Positions 1 to 5,048 of a stretch of DNA of 5,764 nt are shown piece by piece (the stretch's first letter is position 1; the number at the start of each line of letters is the position of its first letter). This DNA is from Chloroflexota bacterium (lineage in GTDB: Bacteria > Chloroflexota > Anaerolineae > Aggregatilineales > UBA3940), in assembly GCA_010092775.1 (NCBI GenBank), contig JAADYZ010000541.1, forward strand, positions 1-5,764, in the 5' to 3' direction. The position numbers were made by a program, and so were the translations under genes. A model generated the notes under the pieces. That model was not told the origin of the DNA and ran no database searches. It saw only the letters and a list, made by a program, of their open reading frames with translations.

Positions 1-138
1 GAGACACCCGATCTATTCGTCCAGGCCGGTGATACGCTGCTCGCACGGATTATCAACCTTGAACCCGATCGTCAGCGGATTGGCTTGAGCCTGCGCGATG
101 TGGAGCAGCACGTCGTCGCCGCTGATGAAGAGGCCTAA
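1..138 (+). CDS. S1 RNA-binding domain protein, C-terminal end (probable 30S ribosomal protein bS1), partial
   Basis: Only the last 45 codons are present, in frame 1 to the TAA at 136-138; the 5' part lies outside the window. The visible residues contain the second half of an S1-type OB fold. A strand reading AGDTLLARIINLEPDRQRI is followed by GLSLRD, the usual closing strand of S1 repeats in bS1 (typically 'D...RRI.LSLK'). An acidic tail ending ADEEA follows. In bS1 such repeats bind mRNA and help load it on the 30S subunit. The gene lies 17 bases upstream of rpsU on the same strand and ahead of infA, which supports bS1 (rpsA) rather than another S1-domain protein such as PNPase or a Tex-like protein. 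With half a domain visible, the S1 fold is secure but the exact gene name is inferred. Confidence 0.8.
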   Translation, partial: ETPDLFVQAGDTLLARIINLEPDRQRIGLSLRDVEQHVVAADEEA

Positions 139-140
139 GC

Positions 141-147
141 AGGAGAG
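141..147 (+). promoter_or_regulatory. Shine-Dalgarno site of rpsU
   Basis: AGGAGAG lies 8 bases before the TTG at 156. It decides the rpsU start. The in-frame GTG at 165 would be 17 bases away, and the in-frame ATT at 150 would be only 2 bases away. The site begins two bases after the stop codon of the upstream S1-domain gene, so translation of the two genes is probably coupled. Confidence 0.75.
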
Positions 148-155
148 TCATTCCG

Positions 156-353
156 TTGACAAGCGTGAGATTACGACCTGGTGAAAGTCAGGAACAACTT
201 CTAAAGCGCTTTCGGAAGCAGGTGACCAAGAGCGGTGTGTTGAGTACGGTGCGGCGCAAGCGGTGGTATGTCAGCAAGAGTGAAGTCCGCCGCATTCAAA
301 AGAAGAAAGCGATCCGTCGGTCTCGGCGCCGTGAAACGAAAAAAGGGCGCTAG
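156..353 (+). CDS. rpsU: 30S ribosomal protein bS21
   Basis: This 65-residue, very basic protein matches bS21. The core LLKRFRKQVTKSGVLSTVRRKRWYVSKSEVRR corresponds to the family pattern 'ALRRFKR..EKAGVL.E.RRREFYEKP..KRK', and it ends in an Arg/Lys-rich helix (KKKAIRRSRRRETKKGR). The usual family length is about 60-71 residues, so it is complete. bS21 sits on the 30S platform beside the 3' end of 16S rRNA and bS1, and helps mRNA selection during initiation. The start is a TTG with a clear AGGAGAG 8 bases upstream; no ATG exists in frame near the N-terminus. The gene lies between the S1-domain gene and infA, 17 and 20 bases away, so the three are almost certainly co-transcribed. A weak TTG start next to a good Shine-Dalgarno site may tune output, but that is inference. 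Confidence 0.93.
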   Translation: MTSVRLRPGESQEQLLKRFRKQVTKSGVLSTVRRKRWYVSKSEVRRIQKKKAIRRSRRRETKKGR

Positions 354-373
354 GCGAAAGTAGCAGCGACTGA

Positions 374-634
374 ATGAGTTCTAAAGACAAAATTGAAGTT
401 GAGGGCGTCGTGATTGAAGCCCTGCCCGGTACCCAATTCCGCGTGGAGTTGGACAACGGGCACCAGGTTATGGCTTACTTATCCGGCAAAATGCGCAAAC
501 ACTACATCCGTATTTTGCTGGGTGATCGTGTCAAAGTGGAGCTAACCCCCTACGACATGGAAAAAGGTCGCATCACCTACCGCTATCGCAAGCAACGTGG
601 CGGTGGCGGTGATGACCAGCAACAAGGCAGTTAA
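374..634 (+). CDS. infA: Translation initiation factor IF-1
   Basis: IF1 is an S1-like OB-fold protein that occupies the 30S A site during initiation and cooperates with IF2 and IF3. The 86-residue product carries the family core almost unchanged: IEVEGVVIEALPGTQFRVEL (residues 7-26), then NGHQVMAYLSGKMRKHYIRI (28-47), then GDRVKVELTPYDMEKGRI (50-67). Bacterial IF1 is normally about 72 residues and ends just after the 'KGRI..R' strand. Here about 14 residues follow (KQRGGGGDDQQQGS), a glycine- and glutamine-rich tail that looks disordered. The ATG at 374 matches the usual N-terminus. I see no convincing Shine-Dalgarno sequence before it (the region reads GCGAAAGTAGCAGCGACTGA), so translation may depend on ribosomes finishing rpsU 20 bases upstream. 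A hairpin follows the stop. Confidence 0.97.
   Translation: MSSKDKIEVEGVVIEALPGTQFRVELDNGHQVMAYLSGKMRKHYIRILLGDRVKVELTPYDMEKGRITYRYRKQRGGGGDDQQQGS
561..617 (-). terminator. Weak candidate terminator for the prmA-kinase operon, inside infA
   Basis: Read on the - strand, CATCACC (614-608) pairs with GGTGATG (577-571). Inside, ACCGC pairs with GCGGT. Outside, GGT (617-615) can pair with ACC (568-566) across a two-base bulge. TTTTT (565-561) follows directly. It lies about 56 bases past the stop of the - strand kinase gene, within the 3' part of infA. The long 16-base apical loop and the bulge make it imperfect, and codon content of infA alone could produce it. Confidence 0.25.
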
Positions 635-638
635 GCCC

Positions 639-669
639 AATCGGCGGCCTGTAAAGGGTCGCCGATTTT
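639..669 (+). terminator. Hairpin with short T tract after infA, likely intrinsic terminator
   Basis: AATCGGCG (639-646) pairs perfectly with CGCCGATT (660-667). The stem extends inward through a G-U pair, two C-G pairs and a U-G pair to a five-base loop GTAAA (651-655), giving 12 pairs in all. TTTT covers 666-669. It begins five bases after the infA stop and ends just before the stop codon of the convergent kinase gene at 673. The T tract is short and partly inside the stem, so efficiency is uncertain. On the - strand no U tract follows the stem, so I assign it to the infA operon. Confidence 0.6.
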
Positions 670-672
670 GAT

Positions 673-1791
673 TCAGCGATTGTTGCGAAAGAACCGGGCG
701 CCCCGTTTGAGCAGGGACCGATGAGTGGCCCGCAGAATCTTATCCAGGTGAGGGGGTACAGGCCCATTGTAGACAAGTTCGCAAGCGCCTCGCAGCCATT
801 CCTCCAAGGAGTTCGCCGCATACTCATAGGAGTTAAGATCTCGCGCACGCGTCATCCGAGCCGCCCAGTGCGCCGCGATCCCAAGATAACGTAGAGGCAC
901 CCACACCTTCATGCGGTCCAGTACGGCGCTTGGTGAGGCCAGCGGATAATTCTCCTCTAACATGGCACCGTGCTGATCCTGATCAACATACCAGGTCAGA
1001 AAGACCCCTAAGTCTGCGACGGGGTTGTTGAGCGACATCTCTTCGAAATCGATCATGCGCAGCGCGCCTTGCCGGTTAACCATGAAATTGCCATGATTGG
1101 GATCATTATGGGCCGGCACCACAATTGAGATGCGACCGGTCGCCTGCCGATAGGTCGCGAGGGCGTCCATCAGCTCGTTGACAACCCACAGGAGTTTCTC
1201 AATCTCTGCCAGGTCGAAGGCGCGCCACCGCGCCGCGAGTGCCTCAAACCAACGTTCGCGCGTTTCGGCAAAGAGCGTCCCCAATGGGCTGAACGCGACC
1301 CGGTCGGCGTCGGTCAGGTGAGAGGACAAAGCCTCGTTCAGGGCACCGTTGCCATGCAAGCGAGCAAGCAGCGAGATCGCTTCTGGGGCCCTGTCTTCAA
1401 GGTCTTCGCGGCTGATGGGGTTGAGCGCCGCTTCGATTATCACCGCTCGACCTTTTAACGATTCTGATTCTGCATTCAACCCGAGCACGCGCGGCCCGAC
1501 CCGGGCCTCAAAGAGCAAAGGGCCAAACTCCAGATGGCGCCAACGATCGGGGTAGTGGCTCGCAGGGCCAAGCAGATAGCGAATGTAGGCCCAGGGCTTG
1601 CCGTCTACATCCATACGGACGACATGCTTGGCCGCCCACTCGCTGACCAATTCAAAAGACGGCGTGCCAGGCGGCTGAATGTCAAGTTCGTCAAGCAGGT
1701 TGCGCAAGGCATCCCCGTCGGCTTGCTCGCGCCAGTGGGTGTTCGGCCGGGTCGGTGTTGAAGATGAGGGGGATGAAGAGCCAGGCGTCAC
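673..1791 (-). CDS. Phosphotransferase of the APH / choline kinase superfamily, substrate unknown
   Basis: The 372-residue protein has a protein-kinase-like small-molecule kinase fold. The catalytic loop is VVPAHNDPNHGNFMV (residues 224-238), fitting the family pattern HxDxxxxN with H228, D230 as catalytic base and N235 as metal ligand. The DFG-equivalent is MIDFEEM (246-252), with D248 expected to bind magnesium. The following NPVADLG (256-262) is typical of APH (PF01636) proteins. The N-lobe is less clear: VVRMDVDGKPWAYIRYLLG (57-75) looks like the first strands, but I cannot point to the ATP-binding lysine. Residues 1-18 are Ser/Pro/Thr-rich and probably disordered; the C-terminus is basic. 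I chose the GTG at 1791 because GGAGGG (1804-1799) lies 7 bases upstream and the GTG overlaps the prmA stop as GTGA. The in-frame ATG at 1824 lies upstream of that site and would overlap prmA by 37 bases. Such proteins phosphorylate aminoglycosides, choline, sugars or other hydroxyl compounds. A resistance role is not supported by this housekeeping context. Confidence 0.85.
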   Translation of the reverse strand: MTPGSSSPSSSTPTRPNTHWREQADGDALRNLLDELDIQPPGTPSFELVSEWAAKHVVRMDVDGKPWAYIRYLLGPASHYPDRWRHLEFGPLLFEARVGPRVLGLNAESESLKGRAVIIEAALNPISREDLEDRAPEAISLLARLHGNGALNEALSSHLTDADRVAFSPLGTLFAETRERWFEALAARWRAFDLAEIEKLLWVVNELMDALATYRQATGRISIVVPAHNDPNHGNFMVNRQGALRMIDFEEMSLNNPVADLGVFLTWYVDQDQHGAMLEENYPLASPSAVLDRMKVWVPLRYLGIAAHWAARMTRARDLNSYEYAANSLEEWLRGACELVYNGPVPPHLDKILRATHRSLLKRGARFFRNNR

Positions 1792-2699
1792 GGTATGGCC
1801 CTCCGTGTGATGAGCATGACCCAATCTCCCAAGGTGCGGGTATCCAGGAGTTTGAGGCCAATGCTGTCCAACTTGGTGATGAGGTCTTCCGCTTGCTCAT
1901 CAATGATCCCCGAGAAGATGAATTTGCCGCCAGGCCACACAACGTGCTGCAAGCCCTGGCCGGCCAGATCGGTGATGACGTTAGCGGTGATGTTGGCCAT
2001 TGCCAGGTCGAAGTGCCGCGACGAGGTCACCAGGCCAGCCAGCGAACCGTGTTGCACAATCACTGCATCATCCACCTGATTGCGCTCAACGTTTTCCTGT
2101 GCTGCCACGACTGCCGCTTCGTCAATATCACGCGCGATGACTCGGAAGCAACCTAGCTTGGCGGCTGCGATTGACAGAATGCCTGAGCCAGCGCCCAGAT
2201 CGAGCATGGACGTCGCCGGTCGGCAGAACCATTCGCAGGCTTGCAGACAAAGCTGTGTCGTCGGATGGGTGCCCGTGCCAAAGGCCTGGCCTGGGTCCAT
2301 GATGATTTCGATGTCGCCTTCATTCAGCTCAACATCGGCCCAAGGCGGACGGATTAGCAAGCGCTTGCCCACCCGGATGGGGTGATAGTGCTGTTTCCAG
2401 GCGTTGGCCCAGTCTTCTTCATCTACAGTGCTAATGACCGGCTCGGGAATGGGGTAGAGCCGACCCGCGAAATACAGACCCTCGCGTATCTTCTGGATCG
2501 TTTCGTCGGAGGTGGTAGATGCGAGGAGATAGGCCTTGACGATGAGCGGCCCCTCCCCCACTGGCTCGTCTGGCCAGATCTCTTCTTTCAGCGGCTGCTC
2601 GATCGCCACACCCTGGTGCGCATAACGCGCTAGAATCTCGGCAACGGCTTCAGCCGCTTCGCCGTCCACCGTAAGAGAGACTTCGATCCATTTGCTCAT
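1788..2699 (-). CDS. prmA: Ribosomal protein L11 methyltransferase PrmA
   Basis: PrmA uses S-adenosylmethionine to methylate the amino groups of ribosomal protein uL11, in the cytoplasm. The 303-residue product has the family's two-part layout. An N-terminal substrate-recognition domain begins MSKWIEVSL, and a linker carries EEDWANAWKQHYHPIRVGKRL (residues 94-114). The class I methyltransferase domain then shows the PrmA signature PGQAFGTGTHPTTQLCL (136-152), SAM motif I LDLGAGSGILSIAAAKLG (166-183), the acidic motif II DID (191-193), and motif IV NITANV (236-241), where PrmA usually has 'NI.A..'. Length is close to the usual 290-300. The reading frame extends upstream to about 2816, but those 39 residues have no PrmA homology and overlap the divergent acetyltransferase gene; the ATG at 2699 gives the standard 'MxWIE' start. 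No Shine-Dalgarno sequence lies at a normal distance, and a promoter sits immediately upstream. The kinase gene follows with a GTGA overlap. Confidence 0.96.
   Translation of the reverse strand: MSKWIEVSLTVDGEAAEAVAEILARYAHQGVAIEQPLKEEIWPDEPVGEGPLIVKAYLLASTTSDETIQKIREGLYFAGRLYPIPEPVISTVDEEDWANAWKQHYHPIRVGKRLLIRPPWADVELNEGDIEIIMDPGQAFGTGTHPTTQLCLQACEWFCRPATSMLDLGAGSGILSIAAAKLGCFRVIARDIDEAAVVAAQENVERNQVDDAVIVQHGSLAGLVTSSRHFDLAMANITANVITDLAGQGLQHVVWPGGKFIFSGIIDEQAEDLITKLDSIGLKLLDTRTLGDWVMLITRRAIP
1799..1804 (-). promoter_or_regulatory. Shine-Dalgarno site that fixes the kinase start
   Basis: On the - strand GGAGGG (1804-1799) is followed by seven bases and then GTGA (1791-1788), where the GTG start of the kinase overlaps the TGA stop of prmA. 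The site lies inside the last codons of prmA (ITRRAIP). This arrangement is typical of translational coupling and rules against the longer ATG-initiated reading frame. Confidence 0.75.
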
Positions 2700-2705
2700 A
2701 GTGCT

Positions 2706-2735
2706 ATTGTACTGGCCCCCTTGAGCAATTAGCAA
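2706..2735 (-). promoter_or_regulatory. Putative sigma70-type promoter of prmA, predicting a leaderless transcript
   Basis: On the - strand TTGCTA (2735-2730, four of six matches to TTGACA) is followed by an 18-base spacer and TACAAT (2711-2706, five of six matches to TATAAT). Transcription normally starts about 7 bases after the -10 box, which falls on or next to the A of the prmA ATG at 2699. The lack of a usable Shine-Dalgarno site fits a leaderless mRNA: the only purine run, AAGGGGG, is about 16 bases from the ATG and lies inside the promoter spacer. Confidence 0.5.
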
Positions 2736-2756
2736 TGCCAGTCTCAGCATTGGCAT
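2733..2756. repeat. Overlapping inverted repeats in the prmA / acetyltransferase divergent region
   Basis: CAATGC (2733-2738) is inverted as GCATTG (2747-2752) with an 8-base loop. Overlapping it, ATGCCA (2735-2740) is inverted as TGGCAT (2751-2756) with a 10-base spacer. A short direct repeat AGCAAT (2724-2729 and 2731-2736) lies beside them. The block touches the -35 box of the proposed prmA promoter and lies just ahead of the acetyltransferase ribosome binding site, so it could be an operator. I recognise no known regulator motif. I also see no convincing + strand promoter for the acetyltransferase in this 79-base gap. Confidence 0.3.
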
Positions 2757-2763
2757 CCACAAT

Positions 2764-2769
2764 AAGGAG
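2764..2769 (+). promoter_or_regulatory. Shine-Dalgarno site of the tandem acetyltransferase
   Basis: AAGGAG is followed by nine bases and the TTG at 2779. It supports the TTG as the true start. The next in-frame ATG is codon 34, which lies inside the first acetyltransferase domain. Confidence 0.75.
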
Positions 2770-2778
2770 TGACCGACC

Positions 2779-3720
2779 TTGGCGACCATCCAACTCATTC
2801 CGATTACGAGAACCAATTGGCGCGAGTGCGCCCGCTTGAAGGTTGCAGACGATCAACAGCACTTTGTCGCCCCCAACATGGGGTCGCTGGCGCAAGCCGC
2901 TTACGAAGCTAACTGGATGCCCTTCGCGATTTATGACGGTCAGTCTATGGTCGGTTTTACGATGTTTGGCCTCGATGAGTGGACTGGCCCAAGGGTCTGG
3001 GGAATCCTACGGCTGATGGTGGCGGAGGCCCACCAGGGAAAGGGCTACGGAACCGAGGCGATGAGGCTCGTTCTCGAATTCATCCGCAGGCACCCCAGCC
3101 GGATTGAGGACGTGTACATCAGCTACGTACCAGAAAACACCGCTGCGCCACACATCTATAGCAAGCTGGGCTTCAAAAAGATCGGCAAAACCCCCGATGG
3201 CGAAGAAGACCTGATGCACCTCGCCATTGCGCTCCCCCCAGAAGAAGACCTACCATCTGTGCAGCTCGTGCCGATCACACGGCACAACTGGCAGGCGTGT
3301 GTCAGCCTGCAGGTCGGCCAAGATCAGCGGAATAGGGTAGCCCCCAACATGTACTCACTGGCGCAGGCCGCTTATCTGGGCGATCAAATCCCAATGGCAA
3401 TCTACGCGGGCACGCTGATGGTTGGCTTTGTGATGTTTGGGCAGGAAGAGCACGAAGGCCAGCAGGTCTGGTCCATCGGGCGGCTGATGATAGCCGCGCC
3501 TCAGCAAGGCAAGGGCTATGGCGAAGCCGCTCTACATGAGGTGCTGGCACGCTTGAGCCGTCATCCCAGCCGTAGCGAGGATGTCTACATCGGCCACACC
3601 CCGGAGAATGCCCCTGCGGCTGCTCTGTATCGAAAGCTGGGATTCAAAAACGTCTGGGTCGACCCAGACGATGATGAACAAGTGATGCACTTGAAGCTTG
3701 GGCTGGTGGAGATTGACTGA
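2779..3720 (+). CDS. Tandem-domain GNAT family N-acetyltransferase (polyamine acetyltransferase-like)
   Basis: The 313-residue protein is two GNAT acetyltransferase domains in a row, residues 4-152 and 161-309, joined by a short acidic linker (PPEEDLPS). The halves align without a gap at an offset of 157 residues, with about 55% identity by hand count. Each has the acetyl-CoA pyrophosphate loop of motif A: HQGKGYG (85-91) and QQGKGYG (242-248), fitting Q/RxxGxG/A. Each also has the motif B Tyr expected to act as general acid: IYSKLGF (126-132) and LYRKLGF (283-289). The strand MVGFTMFG and the RLM..A..QGKGYG block resemble bacterial spermidine/diamine acetyltransferases of the BltD type, so a polyamine or similar amine substrate is a reasonable guess only. 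Both halves keep the key residues, so both may be active. Start is TTG with AAGGAG nine bases upstream. The stop lies 3 bases from the stop of convergent dnaJ. Confidence 0.9.
   Translation: MATIQLIPITRTNWRECARLKVADDQQHFVAPNMGSLAQAAYEANWMPFAIYDGQSMVGFTMFGLDEWTGPRVWGILRLMVAEAHQGKGYGTEAMRLVLEFIRRHPSRIEDVYISYVPENTAAPHIYSKLGFKKIGKTPDGEEDLMHLAIALPPEEDLPSVQLVPITRHNWQACVSLQVGQDQRNRVAPNMYSLAQAAYLGDQIPMAIYAGTLMVGFVMFGQEEHEGQQVWSIGRLMIAAPQQGKGYGEAALHEVLARLSRHPSRSEDVYIGHTPENAPAAALYRKLGFKNVWVDPDDDEQVMHLKLGLVEID
3646..3670 (-). terminator. Intrinsic terminator of the dnaK-dnaJ transcript, embedded in the acetyltransferase gene
   Basis: Bases 3651-3670 are a perfect 20-base palindrome centred on GTCGAC. 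On the - strand it folds as CGTCTGGG (3670-3663), loop TCGA, CCCAGACG (3658-3651), followed at once by TTTTT (3650-3646). This is the textbook form of a Rho-independent terminator and lies 53 bases past the dnaJ stop. On the + strand the same bases encode NVWVDPDD near the acetyltransferase C-terminus (codons 291-298). No T tract follows on the + strand, so it should act only on the dnaJ transcript. Confidence 0.75.
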
Positions 3721-3723
3721 CGT

Positions 3724-4881
3724 CTACTCGCCACCCAGCCAGTCGATGACGCGCTCGAAGAAGCCCTTTTGGTTGGCTGGTGGAATTACCACGTCCTCAA
3801 GTGTTTCCGCAAGCTGCTCGAAGAGGTGGCGCTGCTCAGCGGTCAGGCGCTTGGGCACGTCAACCTCGACCATGACGTGTAGATCGCCATAACCGGTGGC
3901 GGTTCCGTCCCGGCGCAGCTTAGGCACCCCTTTGCCTTTCAGCGTGAAGACATCACCCGGCTGCGTGCCTGCCGGGATTGCCAGCTCGCTGCTGACCTCA
4001 CCATGCCGGGTCAGCGTTGGCACATCAGCCGTATGGCCAAGCGCGGCTTGCGCAATGTTGAGGCGCAGCGTGATCTGCAGGTCGTTGTTGCGGCGGCGGA
4101 AGTACTCATGCGGTTTGACACCGATCACGACGTACAGGTTGCCCGGAGGGCCACCATTTGCGCCTGGCTCACCTTCGCCTGTGTAGCGAATCTGTGTACC
4201 TTGGTCGACACCCGCCGGGATGCTGACCGTCAGGTGGCGAGTCTTGCGCACAGTCCCACGGCCTGCACAGACATGGCAGGGATCAAGAATTTGCTCACCG
4301 GTGCCCCGACAGTCCGGGCAGGTGGTGATGTTGACCATCTGCCCCAAAAAGGTCTGGCGGACCGTCCGCACCTCACCGGTCCCGCGGCAGGTTGGGCAGC
4401 GTACCGGGGCTGTGCCTGGTTCCGAGCCATTGCCACCACAATGATCGCAGACAGCCGTGCGCTCGAATTCAATATCGCGCTCCAGGCCAAAGACGGCTTC
4501 CTCGAAGCTGATCGTCAGTTGGTATTGGAGGTCCTGGCCGCGACGTGGCGACCGTGCGCGACGGGTAGAGGTCCCGCCCATGCCAAAGCCTGCACCGAAA
4601 ATCTCACTGAAAATATCGGCGAAGTCGGTGTAGGGGACACCGCCTGAAGCCCCGCCGTTAACGCCAGCATGACCGAAGCGATCATAGGCCGCCCGTTTTT
4701 TGGGGTCGCTAAGCACACTGTAGGCTTCGTTGATCTCTTTGAACTTGTCTGCGGCGTCCGGCGCATCATTCACATCGGGATGATATTGGCGGGCCATCTT
4801 GCGGAAGGCCTTCTTGATCTCATCCTGCGCCGCTTCTCGTCCGACGCCTAACACCTGATAGTAGTCTCGCTTCGCTGCCAT
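3724..4881 (-). CDS. dnaJ: Chaperone protein DnaJ (Hsp40)
   Basis: DnaJ is the cytoplasmic J-domain co-chaperone that delivers unfolded clients to DnaK and stimulates its ATPase. The 385-residue product is a full type I DnaJ. The J domain is residues 1-70 (DYYQVLGV, HPD at 34-36, DPKKRAAYDRFG). A Gly/Phe-rich segment, about 71-103, includes FADIFSEIFGAGFGMGG. The zinc domain has four CxxCxGxG repeats starting at Cys145, Cys162, Cys188 and Cys202 (CDHCGGNG, CPTCRGTG, CPDCRGTG, CHVCAGRG), all eight cysteines intact. The C-terminal substrate-binding domains follow (IPAGVDQGTQIRYTGEGEPG; GDLHVMVEVDVPKRLT). Length is normal for the family. The ATG at 4881 gives the standard start. The ribosome binding site is not clear; the preceding bases are a GGATGGGATGG repeat. 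dnaK lies 168 bases upstream on the same strand, the classic pair. I see no CIRCE element in this window, and the operon promoter is outside it. Confidence 0.98.
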   Translation of the reverse strand: MAAKRDYYQVLGVGREAAQDEIKKAFRKMARQYHPDVNDAPDAADKFKEINEAYSVLSDPKKRAAYDRFGHAGVNGGASGGVPYTDFADIFSEIFGAGFGMGGTSTRRARSPRRGQDLQYQLTISFEEAVFGLERDIEFERTAVCDHCGGNGSEPGTAPVRCPTCRGTGEVRTVRQTFLGQMVNITTCPDCRGTGEQILDPCHVCAGRGTVRKTRHLTVSIPAGVDQGTQIRYTGEGEPGANGGPPGNLYVVIGVKPHEYFRRRNNDLQITLRLNIAQAALGHTADVPTLTRHGEVSSELAIPAGTQPGDVFTLKGKGVPKLRRDGTATGYGDLHVMVEVDVPKRLTAEQRHLFEQLAETLEDVVIPPANQKGFFERVIDWLGGE

Positions 4882-4986
4882 ACCATCCCATCCATCAATG
4901 ATTCATGCGATAAGAGCATCTTGCATTGCCTGAGTGTAGCGGGTTCCATTCAGTGACCGCCACAGCCTTGCAAGAAAGCAACAATC

Positions 4987-5015
4987 GGGTGGCATCCCCT
5001 GAAGGCTTGCCACCC
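4987..5015 (-). terminator. Hairpin between dnaK and dnaJ, possible partial terminator or processing site
   Basis: On the - strand GGGTGGCA (5015-5008) pairs perfectly with TGCCACCC (4994-4987) around a 13-base loop in which two more C-G pairs are possible. A T-rich but interrupted tail (GATTGTTGCTTTCTTG) follows. It begins 33 bases after the dnaK stop and ends 105 bases before the dnaJ start. It could lower dnaJ expression relative to dnaK by partial termination, or protect the dnaK 3' end after RNA cleavage. No clear separate promoter for dnaJ is seen in the rest of this gap; the nearest -10-like sequence, TACACT (4938-4933), lacks a matching -35. Confidence 0.5.
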
Positions 5016-5048
5016 AATCACCCTTAGTCATCCATCTTTGGCGTCGAT

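Noticed and set aside
673..1791. Aminoglycoside resistance gene
   Set aside because: The APH fold alone does not indicate resistance. The gene is coupled to prmA in a housekeeping setting with no mobile element nearby.
1792..1824. Starting the kinase at the ATG at 1824
   Set aside because: The strong GGAGGG site lies downstream of that ATG and is correctly spaced for the GTG at 1791, which also overlaps the prmA stop as GTGA.
1956..1967. Perfect 12-base palindrome CTGGCCGGCCAG inside prmA
   Set aside because: A palindrome of this length is expected about once per window by chance, and nothing around it suggests a function.
1755..2156. A 133-codon open frame on the + strand opposite prmA and the kinase start
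   Set aside because: Both genes on the other strand are well supported, and this frame shows no family resemblance.
2700..2816. Extending prmA 39 codons upstream to the first start in frame
   Set aside because: The extra residues lack PrmA resemblance, overlap the divergent acetyltransferase gene and cross the proposed promoter. The ATG at 2699 gives the standard family N-terminus.
3731..3783. Inverted repeat CCAC-CAGCCA / TGGCTG-GTGG as a + strand terminator for the acetyltransferase
   Set aside because: The stem has a bulge, the loop is about 32 bases and no T tract follows. It falls in the codons for the DnaJ C-terminus and is probably incidental.
4003..4647. A 214-codon open frame on the + strand opposite dnaJ
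   Set aside because: It lies wholly inside a complete, well-conserved dnaJ, has no recognisable domain or ribosome binding site, and long antisense frames are common in GC-rich genes.
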